From positions 22,258,592 to 22,322,591 of the forward strand of contig NC_069124.1 in assembly GCF_026914265.1 (NCBI RefSeq): a DNA stretch of 64,000 nt. Reading direction: 5' to 3'. Of this stretch, positions 33,301 to 44,700 are shown piece by piece. A program made the position numbers and the translations under genes. Under the pieces are notes generated by a model, which was not told where the DNA came from, searched no databases, and was given only the letters and a program-made list of their open reading frames with translations. The DNA is from Mya arenaria. Its lineage: Eukaryota > Mollusca > Bivalvia > Myida > Myidae. Each line of letters begins with the position of its first letter. Positions within the stretch are counted from its first letter, which is position 1.

Positions 33301-34407
33301 AGAGGAATATAGCCCTTAACTATCAACCACATTGCTGTTGGGGTCAGTAAGTCAAAGGTCAAGATCACTATAAGTTCTTGTATTACATTTTTTCTGCACA
33401 AAATCTTGAAAAAGATTTGACTACTGTAGTACCAAGACACTAATCCAATATATTCCCAAAAATAATCTGGGGCTCAGAAGGTAAAAGGTTTAGGTCAAAG
33501 CAAATGTCGTTTTAAAATGTATTGGGTTATATGTCCCCTTTTTGGTGTCATTCACGCCTCAACGGTTAAGGTAATATTCAACACGGTAACGCTTGTTTTC
33601 ACAGCACTTTAAGACAAATGTCACCTTGGGGCAAGAAAAACTCGCTGGTAGGTTATACTTGACGAATAGATATATCAATGTCAGTAGTTCAAAGGTGAAT
33701 GTCACAGTTAATATTGTTCGGACATGGACATCATTGTCTGAGAAATCCTTGAAAACAATTTGACCTAGGACCATGCAATATATGTACTGGGTGGTCCTTG
33801 CAGGGAGCTCAAACTAGGGTTAAATTATGTCTGCACACTTCGCCTAGTGACATACATGACTCAGCACGTATTTATCAAGCTACATAGTACTGATGCACAT
33901 GTATTACTGTTGTTTTGTTAGCACACTTTTCACCAAATTGTCTTTTGTTCAGTTTCCAACCTGGAACTTGGTAGTGTTGTCAATAACAAGGGCTCTGGTT
34001 TGATCGTCGGTAGAGTTATCATCATAGTTAAAACACTTGTTGTACATATACTACTTCACACGCACATGTGTATCAATGCTCATAACTATAATTTTGATAA
34101 TCGTCGAGTACCGTCCCTTCATCGAATGAAAATATAAACAAACGAACATTTGCATCTGCTTGAGACGCCCTTGTATCATTATCAGGTTAAAACTAAGCAT
34201 CTTTCTTAAATCATCTTACAGGACAATCTGATAGTTGACATCAGTGTTGTTTTTGTGCACCAACGCGATGGACGACAGTACAGTAGTACTCAGAGAGTTG
34301 ACCTGGGACTTCCGCTCGTGTCAAATCTGAAACTGTGGAAGCCCGCAATAGGCTTTGAGCCCACGTATCGGGAGCCCCTTGAACAAGACCAAACAGACAG
34401 TATCTGA
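17065..34407 (+). CDS. MALT1-like: MALT1-type paracaspase, copy 1 (complete, 727 aa)
   Basis: Fourteen exons: 17065-17210, 18160-18320, 18699-18888, 20508-20683, 22343-22372, 24443-24571, 25093-25272, 25834-26215, 26887-26967, 30066-30187, 31628-31780, 32378-32535, 33047-33136, 34222-34407. They total 2184 nt with consistent phases and GT-AG borders, giving 727 residues from ATG (MDASVSDLPGSVW) to TGA. Domains: death domain 1-102, Ig1 103-224, 10-residue linker exon, Ig2 235-337, caspase-like domain about 338-532, connecting segment, Ig3 about 584-710, short acidic tail. Landmarks shared with human MALT1 are KVALLIGN, GHG, LD-x-C-R, YAT, EIRS..E.KR.LTD and QKLK. MALT1 is the Arg-specific protease and scaffold of CARD-BCL10 signalling to NF-kB. 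The tail after Ig3 is much shorter than in human MALT1. Confidence 0.95.
18699..20683 (+). CDS. MALT1-like: Ig-like domain 1 (exons 3-4), copy 1
   Basis: Exons of 190 and 176 nt encode an I-set-like Ig domain: E-G-D-T-L-V-L-E-I-T-A-T-G-K-P-H-P then FQWFF, and the F-strand Y-S-C-Q-I. The B-strand Cys of a classical Ig is replaced (L-V-L-E-I-T), so the usual disulphide cannot form, which fits a cytosolic protein. The domain ends in a Pro/Ser-rich stretch. The intron inside the domain (18889-20507) carries a tandem-repeat array absent from copy 2. Confidence 0.88.
19090..20150. repeat. Degenerate 110-150 bp tandem repeat, intron 3 of copy 1
   Basis: Blocks such as CATTATAGGATTTTCAA, CTGTACCTCAAAGTTCAAGG and AGAGGTAAAAGGTTGAAAT recur every 110-150 bp (near 19233, 19370, 19480, 19611, 19762 and 19910), five to six diverged units preceded by a GTCCGTC run. 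Intron 3 of copy 2 (44504-45157) lacks it, so it arrived in, or was lost from, one copy after the duplication. Confidence 0.8.
21023..21256 (+). repeat. Interspersed repeat R1, intron 4 of copy 1
   Basis: The repeat starts AAGCTCAGTAGCCAAACGAT, contains GGGTAAACGCCAAAGACATA and AATCACAAACAAGAAACATG, and ends near CTTACTCTTATCCTAACAAT. Two further copies lie at 26296-26440 (+) and 28171-28440 (-). No coding potential or clear terminal repeats; probably a non-autonomous mobile element. Confidence 0.75.
21780..22060. repeat. Diverged copy of the element at the right edge of the window (R2)
   Basis: About 120 bp here (ACAAAACTGGTGAGTG to AAGTAAACATTATTTACGTT and beyond) align with 63870-64000 (GTAAAACTGTTGAGTG to AAGTAAACATTAATTGC). 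The stretch lies in intron 4 of copy 1 and is absent from intron 4 of copy 2. Family unknown. Confidence 0.5.
22343..22372 (+). CDS. MALT1-like: 30-nt microexon between Ig1 and Ig2, copy 1
   Basis: The ten-codon exon T-T-I-R-H-T-G-Q-D-H lies between AG at 22341-22342 and GTAAGA. Its counterpart in copy 2 (46076-46105, T-P-V-R-H-I-E-Q-N-H) has the same length, phase 1-1 and splice sites, which supports it as real. Being symmetrical, it can be included or skipped without a frame change. Confidence 0.8.
22652..24005. repeat. 78-bp minisatellite, intron 5 of copy 1
   Basis: About 17 head-to-tail units of 78 bp (ATGCAATACTCATAGATGAT, then CAACGGTCCTAGATTCTATA, then ACACTCATATACGATAGCTG). The middle units (about 23040-23930) are nearly identical and both edges are diverged, the usual sign of expansion by unequal exchange. 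Since 78 is a multiple of three, part of it reads as an open frame; that is a by-product and not a gene. Confidence 0.97.
24443..25272 (+). CDS. MALT1-like: Ig-like domain 2 (exons 6-7), copy 1
   Basis: Exons of 129 and 180 nt, both phase 1-1, encode the second Ig-like domain: K-E-L-E-L-G-D-R-A-L-F-M-V-E-A-Q, RYQWIKDGKEIKG, then G-V-Y-Q-C-E-V and a tail to N-L-Y-K. The order matches MALT1 Ig2 (LVLQC..YQWFKN..GTYWCHV). In copy 1 codon 12 of exon 7 is CAA, where copy 2 has TAA. Confidence 0.9.
25834..30187 (+). CDS. MALT1-like: Paracaspase catalytic domain (exons 8-10), copy 1
   Basis: Exons of 382, 81 and 122 nt encode residues 338-532. The catalytic dyad is His413 (F-C-G-H-G-F) and Cys462 (V-L-D-T-C-R), the counterparts of human His415 and Cys464. 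Three acidic residues that line the S1 pocket of human MALT1 also align: Asp363 (P-P-N-D-I-R-E), Asp460 (L-D-T-C) and Glu500 (S-A-F-E). Together they predict cleavage after Arg, not Asp. The intron between exons 9 and 10 is 3.1 kb. Confidence 0.94.
26296..26440 (+). repeat. Interspersed repeat R1 (truncated), intron 8 of copy 1
   Basis: Shares CATAAACCCCGTTTAATGGC, GGGTAAACATAAAAACA and AATCACAAACAAGAAACATG with the copies at 21023 and 28171. Copy 2 has the flanking intron sequence without it (around 50055), so the insertion post-dates the gene duplication or was deleted cleanly from copy 2. Confidence 0.75.
28171..28440 (-). repeat. Interspersed repeat R1 (longest copy), intron 9 of copy 1
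   Basis: This is the reverse-orientation copy: read on the - strand it runs from AAGCCCAGTAGCCGAAAGTT through GGTAAACGCCAAAGACATAG to CTCACTCTTATCCCAACAAT. It lies in a part of intron 9 of about 2 kb with no counterpart in copy 2. Confidence 0.75.
31628..34407 (+). CDS. MALT1-like: Connecting segment and C-terminal Ig3 (exons 11-14), copy 1
   Basis: Exon 11 (153 nt) carries P-E-I-R-S-N-V-C-E-T-K-R-S-L-T-D, which aligns with human MALT1 LEIRSSLSEKRALTD. Exons 12-14 give the Ig3 strands (G-I-V-V-Q-I-D-F, C-A-A-F-I-S, L-Q-D-I-Q-K-L-K, then D-L-G-L-P-L-V-S-N-L-K-L-W). The protein ends E-P-L-E-Q-D-Q-T-D-S-I, only about 15-20 residues after Ig3. Confidence 0.9.
31781..32340. repeat. Degenerate GTAAGTCAATGTTA repeats, intron 11 of copy 1
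   Basis: The first intron bases (GTAAGTCCATATTAACA) recur in decayed form along the intron, for example GTAAGTCAAACTTATGAAGT (31811), AGTAAGTCAATGTTAAATAG (31933) and GGTAAGTCAAATTTTGAAGT (about 32140), often followed by GTAGCTAT. Intron 11 of copy 2 (54239-54720) shows the same pattern, so the array predates the duplication. Confidence 0.6.
33190..33970. repeat. Tandem repeat in intron 13 of copy 1
   Basis: A diverged repeat with blocks GGTCAGTAAGTCAAAGGTCA, TGACTACTGTAGTACCA and GACTATGTTTTGCACGTACA. Copy 2 has a shorter version at 56060-56440, so the repeat predates the duplication and changed length since. Confidence 0.7.
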
Positions 34408-35052
34408 TATTAAGAGATTATTGAGTCAAAAGTAATAGCTACATAAGTTTGTATTAACATATTATTCCAACGTGCTTTTAGTTGGATTCAAATTTTTAGT
34501 TGACAAACAATCAATGACAGCAACAAACATTTTTTTACTCAACGTAAACACATTTAGTTTTTATTTACTTTGCTACCGCTTCTAAATGCTTTGAAAAACT
34601 GATCTTGTGTATTCAAGACTTAAGTTGATCAAAGTAAACTTTGAATATAGTAAACAAAACCACGTATGTGCTATCTCTCAATATAAAAGAGTATGTCTAA
34701 CGTACTTTCTCTGAGGCCTGGTTGAAGACAAGAGTTAACCAATTCATCTCAATATCATGTATATTTTTTTCTTGGTATAATTCTTAATGAAATATTACAC
34801 AAGCATGTTTCGTCGTTTACAAGTCAAAGTTTTTCCTCATTTAAAAATAATCAAGTTCATGTGCTTTTTGGAAAAAAAAATATTCCGGATACTGCCAGAG
34901 TGATGCTTTTGTGCGCACCATCTGCGGCCTGTCATGCAAACACATCAACCTTTATCGTAACTAAAAAGCAGTTCAAGATAATCCAAGTCCTGGATCGCAT
35001 GTTGCCGGAGATAATATGAACATGCATCGCAAAGCGGAATATATATTGCTTT

Positions 35053-35058
35053 AATAAA
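35053..35058 (+). promoter_or_regulatory. Polyadenylation signal of MALT1-like copy 1
   Basis: AATAAA 646 bp after the stop, in the context TTAATAAATGTATTGTTTAG. The same signal and context recur at 57613 in copy 2, which supports use. Confidence 0.65.
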
Positions 35059-35335
35059 TGTATTGTTTAGAGCCTAGTTTATCATCACGGACAGTGTATT
35101 TCTATGTTGATTATTTGATCAATTAACACGATTGTGTAATTCTTGCATGATGTTTGATATATGTTTGTTATGTACCATCAAATGTTTTATTTGAATGAAA
35201 ATGCTGGCCACAAGTTAACACATTGTACTGATGTTTCTTAAGTATTGCATTTTTCAATTTTCTCATTTTGTGGCCTATGTAAATGCTACTTTTAATAATG
35301 ATGAAGTTGTGACTGAATTTATCTATTTTTCAATT

Positions 35336-37200
35336 TGCTGCTGAACGAAGCCTTGTCTTGATAGAAACGCATGTTTCTGAACGAAACATTGTCATAATAG
35401 ACACGCATGCTGCTGAACGAATCATTGTCCTAGTAGACGCGCATGTTTCTGAACGAAACATTGTCATAATAGACACGCATGCTGCTGAACGAATCATTGT
35501 CCTAGTAGACGCGCATGTTTCTGAACGAAACATTGTCATAATAGACACGCATGCTGCTAAACGAATCTTTGTTCTAGTAGACGCGCATGTTTCTGAACGA
35601 AACATTGTCATAATAGACACGCATGCTGCTGAACGAATCATTGTCCTAGTAGACGCGCATGTTTCTGAACGAAACATTGTCATAATAGACACGCATGCTG
35701 CTAAACGAATCTTTGTTTTAGTAGACGCATATGTTTCTGAACGAAACAGTGTCATAATAGACACGCATGCTGCTAAACGAATCTTTGTTCTAGTAGACGC
35801 GCATGTTTCTGAACGAAACATTGTCATAATAGAGACGAAGATGCTGAACGAAGCCTTGTTATAAGAGACAGGCATGCTACTGAACGAATCATTGTCATAA
35901 TAGAGACGCATGCTTCTGAATGAAGCCTTGTCATAATAGAAACGCATGTCTCTGAACGAAGCTGTGTTCGGATAGACAGGAATTTTGTTGAACAAATCCT
36001 TGTTATAATAAACAAGCATGTTACTGAACGAAGCCTTGTCAAAATAGACACGCATGTTACTGAACGAAGCCTTATCCTAATAGAAAAACATGTTTCTGAA
36101 CGAAGTCTTGTTTTTTAACAGACACGCATGCTTCTGAACGAACCCAAGTTATATAGACACGCATGTTACTGAACGAACTATTGTCATGATAGACACGCAT
36201 GTTACTGAGCTAAGCCTTGTCCTAATAGGTACACATGTTAATGAACGAAACCTTTTCCTAATTGACACGCATGTTACTGAACGAAGCCTTATCCTAATAG
36301 ACACACATGTTTCTGAACGAAGCCTTGTTTCTTAATAGACATGCATGCTTCTGAACGAAGCCAAGTTATAATAGACACGCATGTTACTGAACGAAGTCTT
36401 GTCATGATAGACACGCATGTCACTGAGCTAAGCCTTGTCCTAATAGGGACACATGTTATTGAACGAAGCCATGTCCTAATGGGACACATGTTACTGAACG
36501 AAACATTGTCCTAATTGACACGCATGTGACTTAATGAATCCTTGTTCTAATAGACACGCATGTTTCTGAACGAAGTCTTGTCCTAATAGACACGCATGTT
36601 ACTGAACGAAGCCTTGTTATAACTGACTTGCATGTTACTGCACGAAGCCTTGTTATAACTGACACGCATGTTACTGAACGAAGCCTTGTCATAAAAAACA
36701 GGCATGTGCCTAAACGAATCTTTGTTTAAATAGAAACGCATGTTTCTGAACGAAGTATTGTCCTAATTGACACGCATGCTACTAAACGAGGTCTTGACAC
36801 AATATACACGAATGTTTCTGGACGAAGTCAAGTGCTAATAGACACGCATGCTTCTGAACGAAGCCTTGTCATAATAGACGCGTGTGTGCCTGAACGAAAG
36901 CCTTACTTAAACAGATACACATGTTGTATAATTAAGCTAACATACAACTGTTACAATTGACATACATATGACCGAACAAAGCCTTTCTATTAAAGACACC
37001 CTTGTTACCTAATGAAGCCATGTTATATCAGATTTATATGTAGCTGAACACAGCCTTATTGTAGCAGGCATACATGTAACTTAACGAAGCCTTGTTATAT
37101 TAGAAATACATGTCACTAAACGAAGCCTTGTTATATTAGAAATACATGTCACTAAACGAAGCCTTGTTAAAATAAACATACATGCAACTGAAAAAAGCCG
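35336..37200. repeat. 36-bp satellite array downstream of MALT1-like copy 1
   Basis: About 50 units of a 36-bp monomer (CTGAACGAAGCCTTGTCATA, then ATAGACACGCATGTTA). From 35376 to about 35820 a 72-bp dimer is repeated almost perfectly (one monomer with GAACGAAACATTGTCATAAT, the other with GAACGAATCATTGTCCTAGT); the rest is more diverged and decays into copies near 37190. The monomer has no stop in at least three frames, which produces long spurious open frames on both strands. The sister array lies at 60120-62430. Confidence 0.97.
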
Positions 37201-37785
37201 TTGTATTTAACTAGTGAAAGAAAATGTCATTTTAATTCTAGTGAACGAAAAGATGATTTCAAAAAGTATCTAAAAGTTGTGAAATTGGCGTGTATCTCCA
37301 ATGGATACTGATTTTACCTATAAACGTATGATATTGCTGCAAAAGTAACACTTTATGTATTAAACTTTGTTTAGTTAATTTGTATTTGTTAAAAATAACT
37401 TTTCAAGTCGCACACACGTCCATGTACAACACACTCGACGTGTTGTATCATCGCTATCAATCGGGCAATCAGCAACACTTCGCACTTTGTTCACCAAATT
37501 GTCTCAATGATGGAAGATTCTAGATGGATAAATGCCACCGATCCTTACAAAGGGATCATGTGCGACCTTGGAGTTAACCATGTTTTGCAGTACTGTACAT
37601 CAATTTCAGACGACTTTTGCCATCGGTTATGGCAACATGTGAGAAGGCAGTTTTTACTACCGGTTAAAGCATGTTAAGCAGATCTCTTAAACAAATAATT
37701 GATTTCATCATTTCTTCAACACAGCCTTTTTGCATTAAATATTGTGTGGGGTTTTTCATTCATTAAACGTTTAGAGTAGCTGTAA
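37201..37785. other. Spacer between the two duplicated segments
   Basis: The part to about 37470 matches 62460-62890 after the second array (shared GATACTGATTT, GTCGCACACAC and TGTATCATCGCTATCAAT). The part from about 37480 to 37785 has no counterpart that I can see at either edge of the other copy, so the duplication junction should lie here. No gene seen. Confidence 0.6.
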
Positions 37786-40700
37786 ATATACAGTCATAAT
37801 TTCTGATTGTTTTGTGGTAAATCTTAAATATTGCTATTTCACTTATTGTAAAAAAGTTTGGTTGTTGTTTAGGGTCAGGTTCAATTATTTAAATCATATT
37901 TTAAAAATTAAATGATTTTTGTGAAAGTCCCTTTATGAAGCATTAAATTATACAATCACGCAATTAATTCAATATTATGAAAATGTGTAATACAAACATG
38001 AAATAAGGGTCCTTGTATTTATTTAGTGTTTTTTGTTTTTTTCTTTTCATACGAAAACTGTGATCAAATTGATGTTAAAAGGCATATATCAATTGGCGGT
38101 CAAATGAATACCATAATTGCAAACAGAAGTTTTTTTACGAATTCATCTTGATATCAAATCAACTTTCAACTTTGGATTACCGACATTGTAAGACGGTATT
38201 TATCATTCAAGTGTGTTTTCTGTTAACTGATATTAAACTATTGTTATCCTAACGATTCAATGTATGTGTAAATATTCATAATTGAGCCGTGCTGTATATG
38301 TTACAATGGAAAAGAAAAGCTTTTATAATGAAAAGACGCATTTGTGTACCCTGTATAAAGGGTATCTTTTTATGTAACTTATTTTCTACTTTGATTGTCA
38401 ATATTTTAAGCAACACAAACCAGTCTATTCTTACAAAATGGACATTTTATAGAATTATAGTACGTTAGAAAGAACAAAAACCTATACAAAATATCAAAAG
38501 AACATCGGATCAAGTCACAGGCAAGTTTACCCTACAGAGATAGTAGAAATATAATGATAGTTTGATAGTGGTTATTGTAGTTGATAAACCACGCACTTGC
38601 TTGTGAGGATATATTAATTGAATCCTAAGTCAATGGATTAAACTCAGGTTAGATTTCTTAGGTCAATACTTTAAAGCTAAAAGGTTATCTTACACTTGAC
38701 ACATGTAGGGCACCTCAGTATGATAAATATATAATTATTGTACATACAGATACGAGATATTCCTAAAACACTTCAAGTTTACTCGAAAGTACCAACTGAT
38801 AGTCGAATATATCATATTACTTCCTTGTTCATTTTTAAAAGTTTCAGATATCTTAATCGCTATGTACAAACATTTTGAAAATGATTATGTGTAAGTTAAT
38901 TTCGATAGAGCTAAACTTTTAAAAAAACTCTTATTTTGCTGGACTAAATGGCTCGATTAATATATTCAGAATATATCGTACTTATGAGAGAATGCTTTTG
39001 ATATCGATATGTGTATTGGTCACGTTCTGCTGTTAAAATATTGATTAAAGATTCAACAAATATAAAGCGGATATTTGTTTGGTTCATTGTAAACTTGCAA
39101 GATATTTCACCGAGTGAGCGCCGAATGTTTTATTTCACAAATGACGTAGGTGAAATATATTGCGAACTTACACTGAAAATAACTTTTTTATTAATGTTTT
39201 CCTTATTTTTTGTTTATGAGGATATAAAATGGGATAAATAAAAAATTATAGCTATGAACTGCGGTGACATTTGATTTTGAAGTGGGATCAGGCAGTGAAA
39301 AATATCATTTTATACCACTGATAAAAAAAACTCATAAACCATATACAGTTGTGTGTAGAAGTTAAAAAACTAGAATCGAATTGACTACCTCATCGGCTAC
39401 AACTAAAATTATCAGTCTTGCTGAACATACCATACATCGACTTTTTAATGGGTATAGATATTCATGACATGAATGGCTTAGGCAACGCCGTTTTTTTTGT
39501 TTCTGTGATTTTTAACCAAAAACATTTGCGCGGGCGAGAATAATAATAGGAATATTTTCATTTAAATTTTTCTGAAAAAACTAACAGAGCGAAGAGCGTT
39601 TTTTTTAAAAAAACCAATATATATAATTAAAGAGTTTGTCAAACATAATTGCCCTTTAACCCTTTCACCCTTTTTTAACAATCGTGCACTTCCCTATTAG
39701 TTAATGAAAATATATGCAAGGTAAAATCAGGCAACGCAAAATTAATTTGATTTGGCCTCATGAGTGTTTATTTGATAACAATAATGAGCTTCTGGTTTTT
39801 TTCAAAAGTAACATGTGGTTTTATTTTATTATTGTCGCTATATCCCATACTACATTGTTTACTTATTGATTTGCCCTATACGCGCTGTTTAATCTGTTTT
39901 AAACTGATATCATATTACATACAAGTAATTAAATAGTGATTTGGAGTTAAAAATAGAATGGGGATTTTGGTCTGACTTCATCAATTAAACCAAATAAAAG
40001 ATATGACATCAATTAAACCAAATAAAAGATATGACATCAATTAAACCAAATAAAAGATATGACATAAATTAATCCAAATAAAAGATATGACAATAGTGTT
40101 TACGATTTAAGAATACGTATGATATCATCCATACTAGTCGCTCCTATATTGAATCGGCAGTGCGCCGAATGATAAATATTGAATAATATCTTTTTTTATT
40201 ATGACAACTACATGCAAAGCTCTTACACTGTGAATAAACAAAAAGTGCAACGAAAACACCAACGCGACCGTATATGCTAAATATCAAGGTGAATTAGTTC
40301 TCTCTGATAAAAAAATAGTGATATTTTTTCATATACTTTTTTTAATCTTAAATGCAAGAGTGCCTTACCACTCGAAGGGCTGTATCACATTTCAAAAAAT
40401 AAAGTTGTCAGTAAAAAGCACAGATATTTGACTGAAATATGACCATTTACCTCGACACCGAGCAGGATATGTTCGCATGTGTGACTACGATGTAATACTC
40501 GTTTCTCCAGAGTGCCCCACAGAACGTGGCACGATATCTATATACATTTTGAAATCTGTATTCAATACATGAAACCAAATGTTTAAGACCCTGAATGCCA
40601 TATCAATTGATCGATAGCGTCCATTGTGTTTTTTCGCGGTTTCAAGTTAAAGGTAAACCAGTTGATTTAAGATACCCAAAATGATCGTTACATAGACGTT

Positions 40701-41690
40701 TATCGGAATGTAATATGTATTTAAGAAGACAAACACTCGAATATTTTTTTAAACATGCGGTTATATCGGTTGTGTATATGATATTTCATTGATTAAATGT
40801 AAATAATAAATCTTTGCATGCAGTTTTAAAGAAACGAACTATTGTTAGCCATAACGATACCCCAGCCACATTAAATCGACTTGTTCGTTCTTTTCTCTTT
40901 TCTTTTTAAATTAAACTTCTTACAACTCCTGCTGGAAACACATTTTAATGTAAGTCAGTTAGAACACATTATGCATATTTTTATATTTGAGATGGCACAC
41001 AAGCTTCGCTCGTTCCGCCCTGCTTAAACATCAAGATGTTATGATAAAGTATCTACATAATGCATTTGAATTTTTGCTTAAATGTTTAAGAAAAAAATCT
41101 GAAACGAAAGAGCTTTGTTATTAAACATCAATGCATTGACTACGTCTTGTAATTACAACATATAGTAATATCTTCTTTTTGTAGTTTTGTTTTACTATTT
41201 GTACGTGTGTTCCTTTAAAAAGTGAGTAAGCTTAAAGATATGCTCAACATTCAGTTATTGATCAAAGTAAACCCTTTAGATTATAAATCTATAGAAATTA
41301 GATCATTGTTAAGGATTTCAGGAAGTTAAAACAAGGTTTTATTGAAAAGTGAATCAGAAATATTCATTGTAAAAATTATACGGGCTTTCATTTTAAGCAA
41401 CTTGGCACCACTTATATTAAGTTAGGTGATGATTCTTATTAGAACACAAAACAAATATTACGGATACTTATTACCACTTGTTATAGTCATATTTTGAATT
41501 ATAAATCGTTCCATGATATTTTTATTTAATGACTGAAACCAATATTTGCTATTGATTACTGGATTGAATTCCATGAACAATAAACTAATGTATCAATAAC
41601 AAAATACATCAGAGTCATGATAGAATATAGATAATATTATGCAATTTTTCCGTGAGTAAGTTTATTTCAGAGTAAAATAATCATGTCAGT
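37786..41690 (+). other. Duplicated upstream block of MALT1-like copy 2
   Basis: Counterpart of 13781-17040. About 1.1 kb near 39440-40520 is extra relative to copy 1 and includes the 28-bp repeat below. A pyrimidine-rich TTTATTTCAG at about 41660-41669 may be the acceptor of a 5' UTR intron. No coding frame is supported. Confidence 0.7.
39982..40091. repeat. 28-bp tandem repeat, four copies
   Basis: The unit ATCAATTAAACCAAATAAAA plus GATATGAC occurs four times, the first three almost identical. It lies in the part of the upstream block that is unique to copy 2. Confidence 0.93.
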
Positions 41691-41706
41691 GAATAATAGA
41701 TTAAAC

Positions 41707-44700
41707 ATGGATGCGAGTGTCAGTGATCTTCCGGGAAGTGTTTGGATTAAGGCCAGAGAAGTGTTGGACACGAATCCTGCACCAAGGAACTGGAGAGCCT
41801 TAATTGGAACTCTGGAAACATCTAACATGATTAAACAGAGATACAAAATCACGTAAGTTGATGCTACGGAATAATCTATGAATAAACATTATGCTTTCGT
41901 TTTTTAATTTATTACTATTCTAATATATATATTTCTCACAATTTATTGTGTTGCCAATGCTCATACATTTCAAAATGAAAAACAATTGCGCATGATGAAG
42001 TATTTGTAGTGCATGCTGTTTTGCCAATAGTGGCAACTTTATTATATGAATATAATAAATACTAAACAAGAGTTTAATACAAAGTGAATCACAGTTCAAA
42101 CATCTGATCTTCTTGATGATTATGATCAACTAATGCGATTGTCTTATGATAAGCAATACATACGAGGTGACTGAATGCATGACACAAATCTGAATCGGAC
42201 TGTTAAAACAAACTGTACTATTGGCATACTTTTTCAACGGTTATATTGTTATTAATACAATTGTAACCCTGTTTAGGGGTAAAGGCAAAGACCCAAACGA
42301 CAATGAACTACTCTTACTAAATGGTCAAATTCCTGATTGAAAATAAAACCTAAAACTATATATAACAAAATTAACGCTGAATAATGGTAATTTTGTACAC
42401 GTGAAAGCCACGTCATTTTACGCTATGGGGTTGAGCCGTTTCGATTGACCACATTCGTTTTAAAATATAACTACATCAAGCAAAATTAACGTGTCTAATG
42501 GAAGTTGAACATTAAAAGAAGATTTTCAACTTTGTATAACCTTAGTTAACTTGTTATTAATTGGGTGATTTCATATTGGCCTAGTTATTTGTCCGATGTT
42601 AACTGTATTTGCCTGAGCCCGAAAGGCCGAGATGCAGTGGCCCGTTATGTAAACGTTAACACTGGTATTCTTGTCGAGAGAAACAGTATACGACAAAAAT
42701 GCTTCAAAGTGCAAATTATCACAAGCGCTGGCCAGACATTGTTCTGTCAAAACGACATAGTACCCAGCTCGCCTTAATCGATTAGCGAAAGCGGCCGAAG
42801 GACGGGAACCATCGGAAATGGGTTGAGTGTTCCGGTGGTTCCCGTCCTTCGGCCGCTTTCGCTAATCGATTAAGGCGAGCCGGGTACTACGTCATTTTGA
42901 CAGAACAATGTCTGGCTAGAACTTGTGATAATTCGCATTTTTAAGCATTTTTGTCGTATGCTGTTTCTCTCGACAAAAATACCGGTTTAAACGTGTATAT
43001 AACGGGCCACTGCATCTATGAGACAGGTATTTTGTTTGTAGCTTACGAAGAAGTTATAATTTTCAACGAGAATTGGTCTTTGTTTACATTTTCGCCAGCC
43101 GAACATTCTTCACTTGTTTCATATTACAGTATAGGGTATTTTTGAATTATGTAAAATCTGATTTTATGTGTATGGCAATGTATTATATTATTGATACACA
43201 TGTTCAAGTATGTGTAAAATATAATTTTGGCTAGTTGAAATTATTTATTGTGACTTTAATGAGCCTTTGTCATTAAGCCACTGTGATTTTGACATGCGTC
43301 CTTAAAGTGACATTGCACATACTTATGAATATAGAACTGTACATTGTAAGGAAGCATGTCTTTTCGTCTTAATTTCGTAAATCGTTTGTTAAAACGACAA
43401 ATTTTTCACCTTCGTCGTCCATTTTGTCGATGTACAAAATCATAATAGTCGTAAAATCCACCAACGGTTTAAAAACAACTATAATATCACACCGTACAAA
43501 GTGGTTTAATCATTTAATAGGTTCAAGTATTCCGTATAGAGTTATACGAAGCACAAAATTTGCAAACCGGTCGGAAAAAGGAAAACAAAATGGCTACCTT
43601 TAAAAAAAAATCAAGCATATTTCTCATATTAGGCGAGTTTTGACAGCCAATGAAAATGGCCCATTTCTCAAATCCTATATTAGGCGAGTTTTGTAGCCAA
43701 TCAAAGCGGAGAAAACTCATATTAGGCGAGTTTTGTCGATATTGGTCGAGTTTGGTCGATATAGAGCGAGTTCTGTCATATATTGTCTTCAATTGTCTGG
43801 TATTGGTACAGCAATTGTCTCTGTATCACGTCAATTACGTAATAGTTGATTAATAAATAAATATAGAGATTTTGGCGTGTTTATTAGATCGATACAGTTA
43901 GCAATAATTTATTAAACATATTGCACTAAACTTCTAGCCCTCAGCAAGTCGAGCTCTGGGCTCAAGGGATCGAAAGAGAAAGTGCAGCTGGGAAACTGCT
44001 TACAGAGTTGGGCTCGCAAGGCATGACCGTCGGGGATTTGTCAGCTCTGCTGGAAGAGACAGGCATCGATACGTATCTACTGGGCCTCTCTAAATATGGT
44101 AAGTGGTCAACATTATATTTTGACCAATGAGAAAGCATTATCTTTCAAATATTCCGATACATTTTTTTCAGTAATTAGGCAGTCAGCCGTTAATACTTTT
44201 AATCAGGGGACGCAGTAAATATAAACACTGACTTGCCTAGTAGCTCGTAATTTCATCCATTGATATAGACCACTAGAAGTCACTTTTCAATTGCTGTTCT
44301 AACTTTTTTTCAGAGAAAATAAGAATAACACAAAGCCCAGCGAAAGAAGTGGACATAAATGAGGGAGAGACTCTAGTGTTGGAGATAGCGGCCATGGGGA
44401 AACCACACCCAAGATTTCAGTGGTTCTTTTGTCCAGATGGGAAAAATAAGTTTAATGAATTGAAGGGATGTACCGAGAGAACACTCACAATAGCCAATGT
44501 CACGTACGACTATGCACATCAATTCCTTTCATGTCAGTAAATCAAAATGTTCAAAATATAATAAAGGCACTGGATACATAACAGGCGTAGTTGAAAATAG
44601 GATGTTTATAAAACCTTTATTGAATAGTTTTGAAAATCTAAGGCTCAAGCCAGCATGCTAGGCCTTTTCAACTTTATAATAATCTACAACAGTGATTATT

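Noticed and set aside
35330-36055. 241-codon open frame on the - strand, plus overlapping + frames
   Set aside because: It is wholly inside the 36-bp satellite. Period divisible by three, stop-free monomer, no splice context and no homology.
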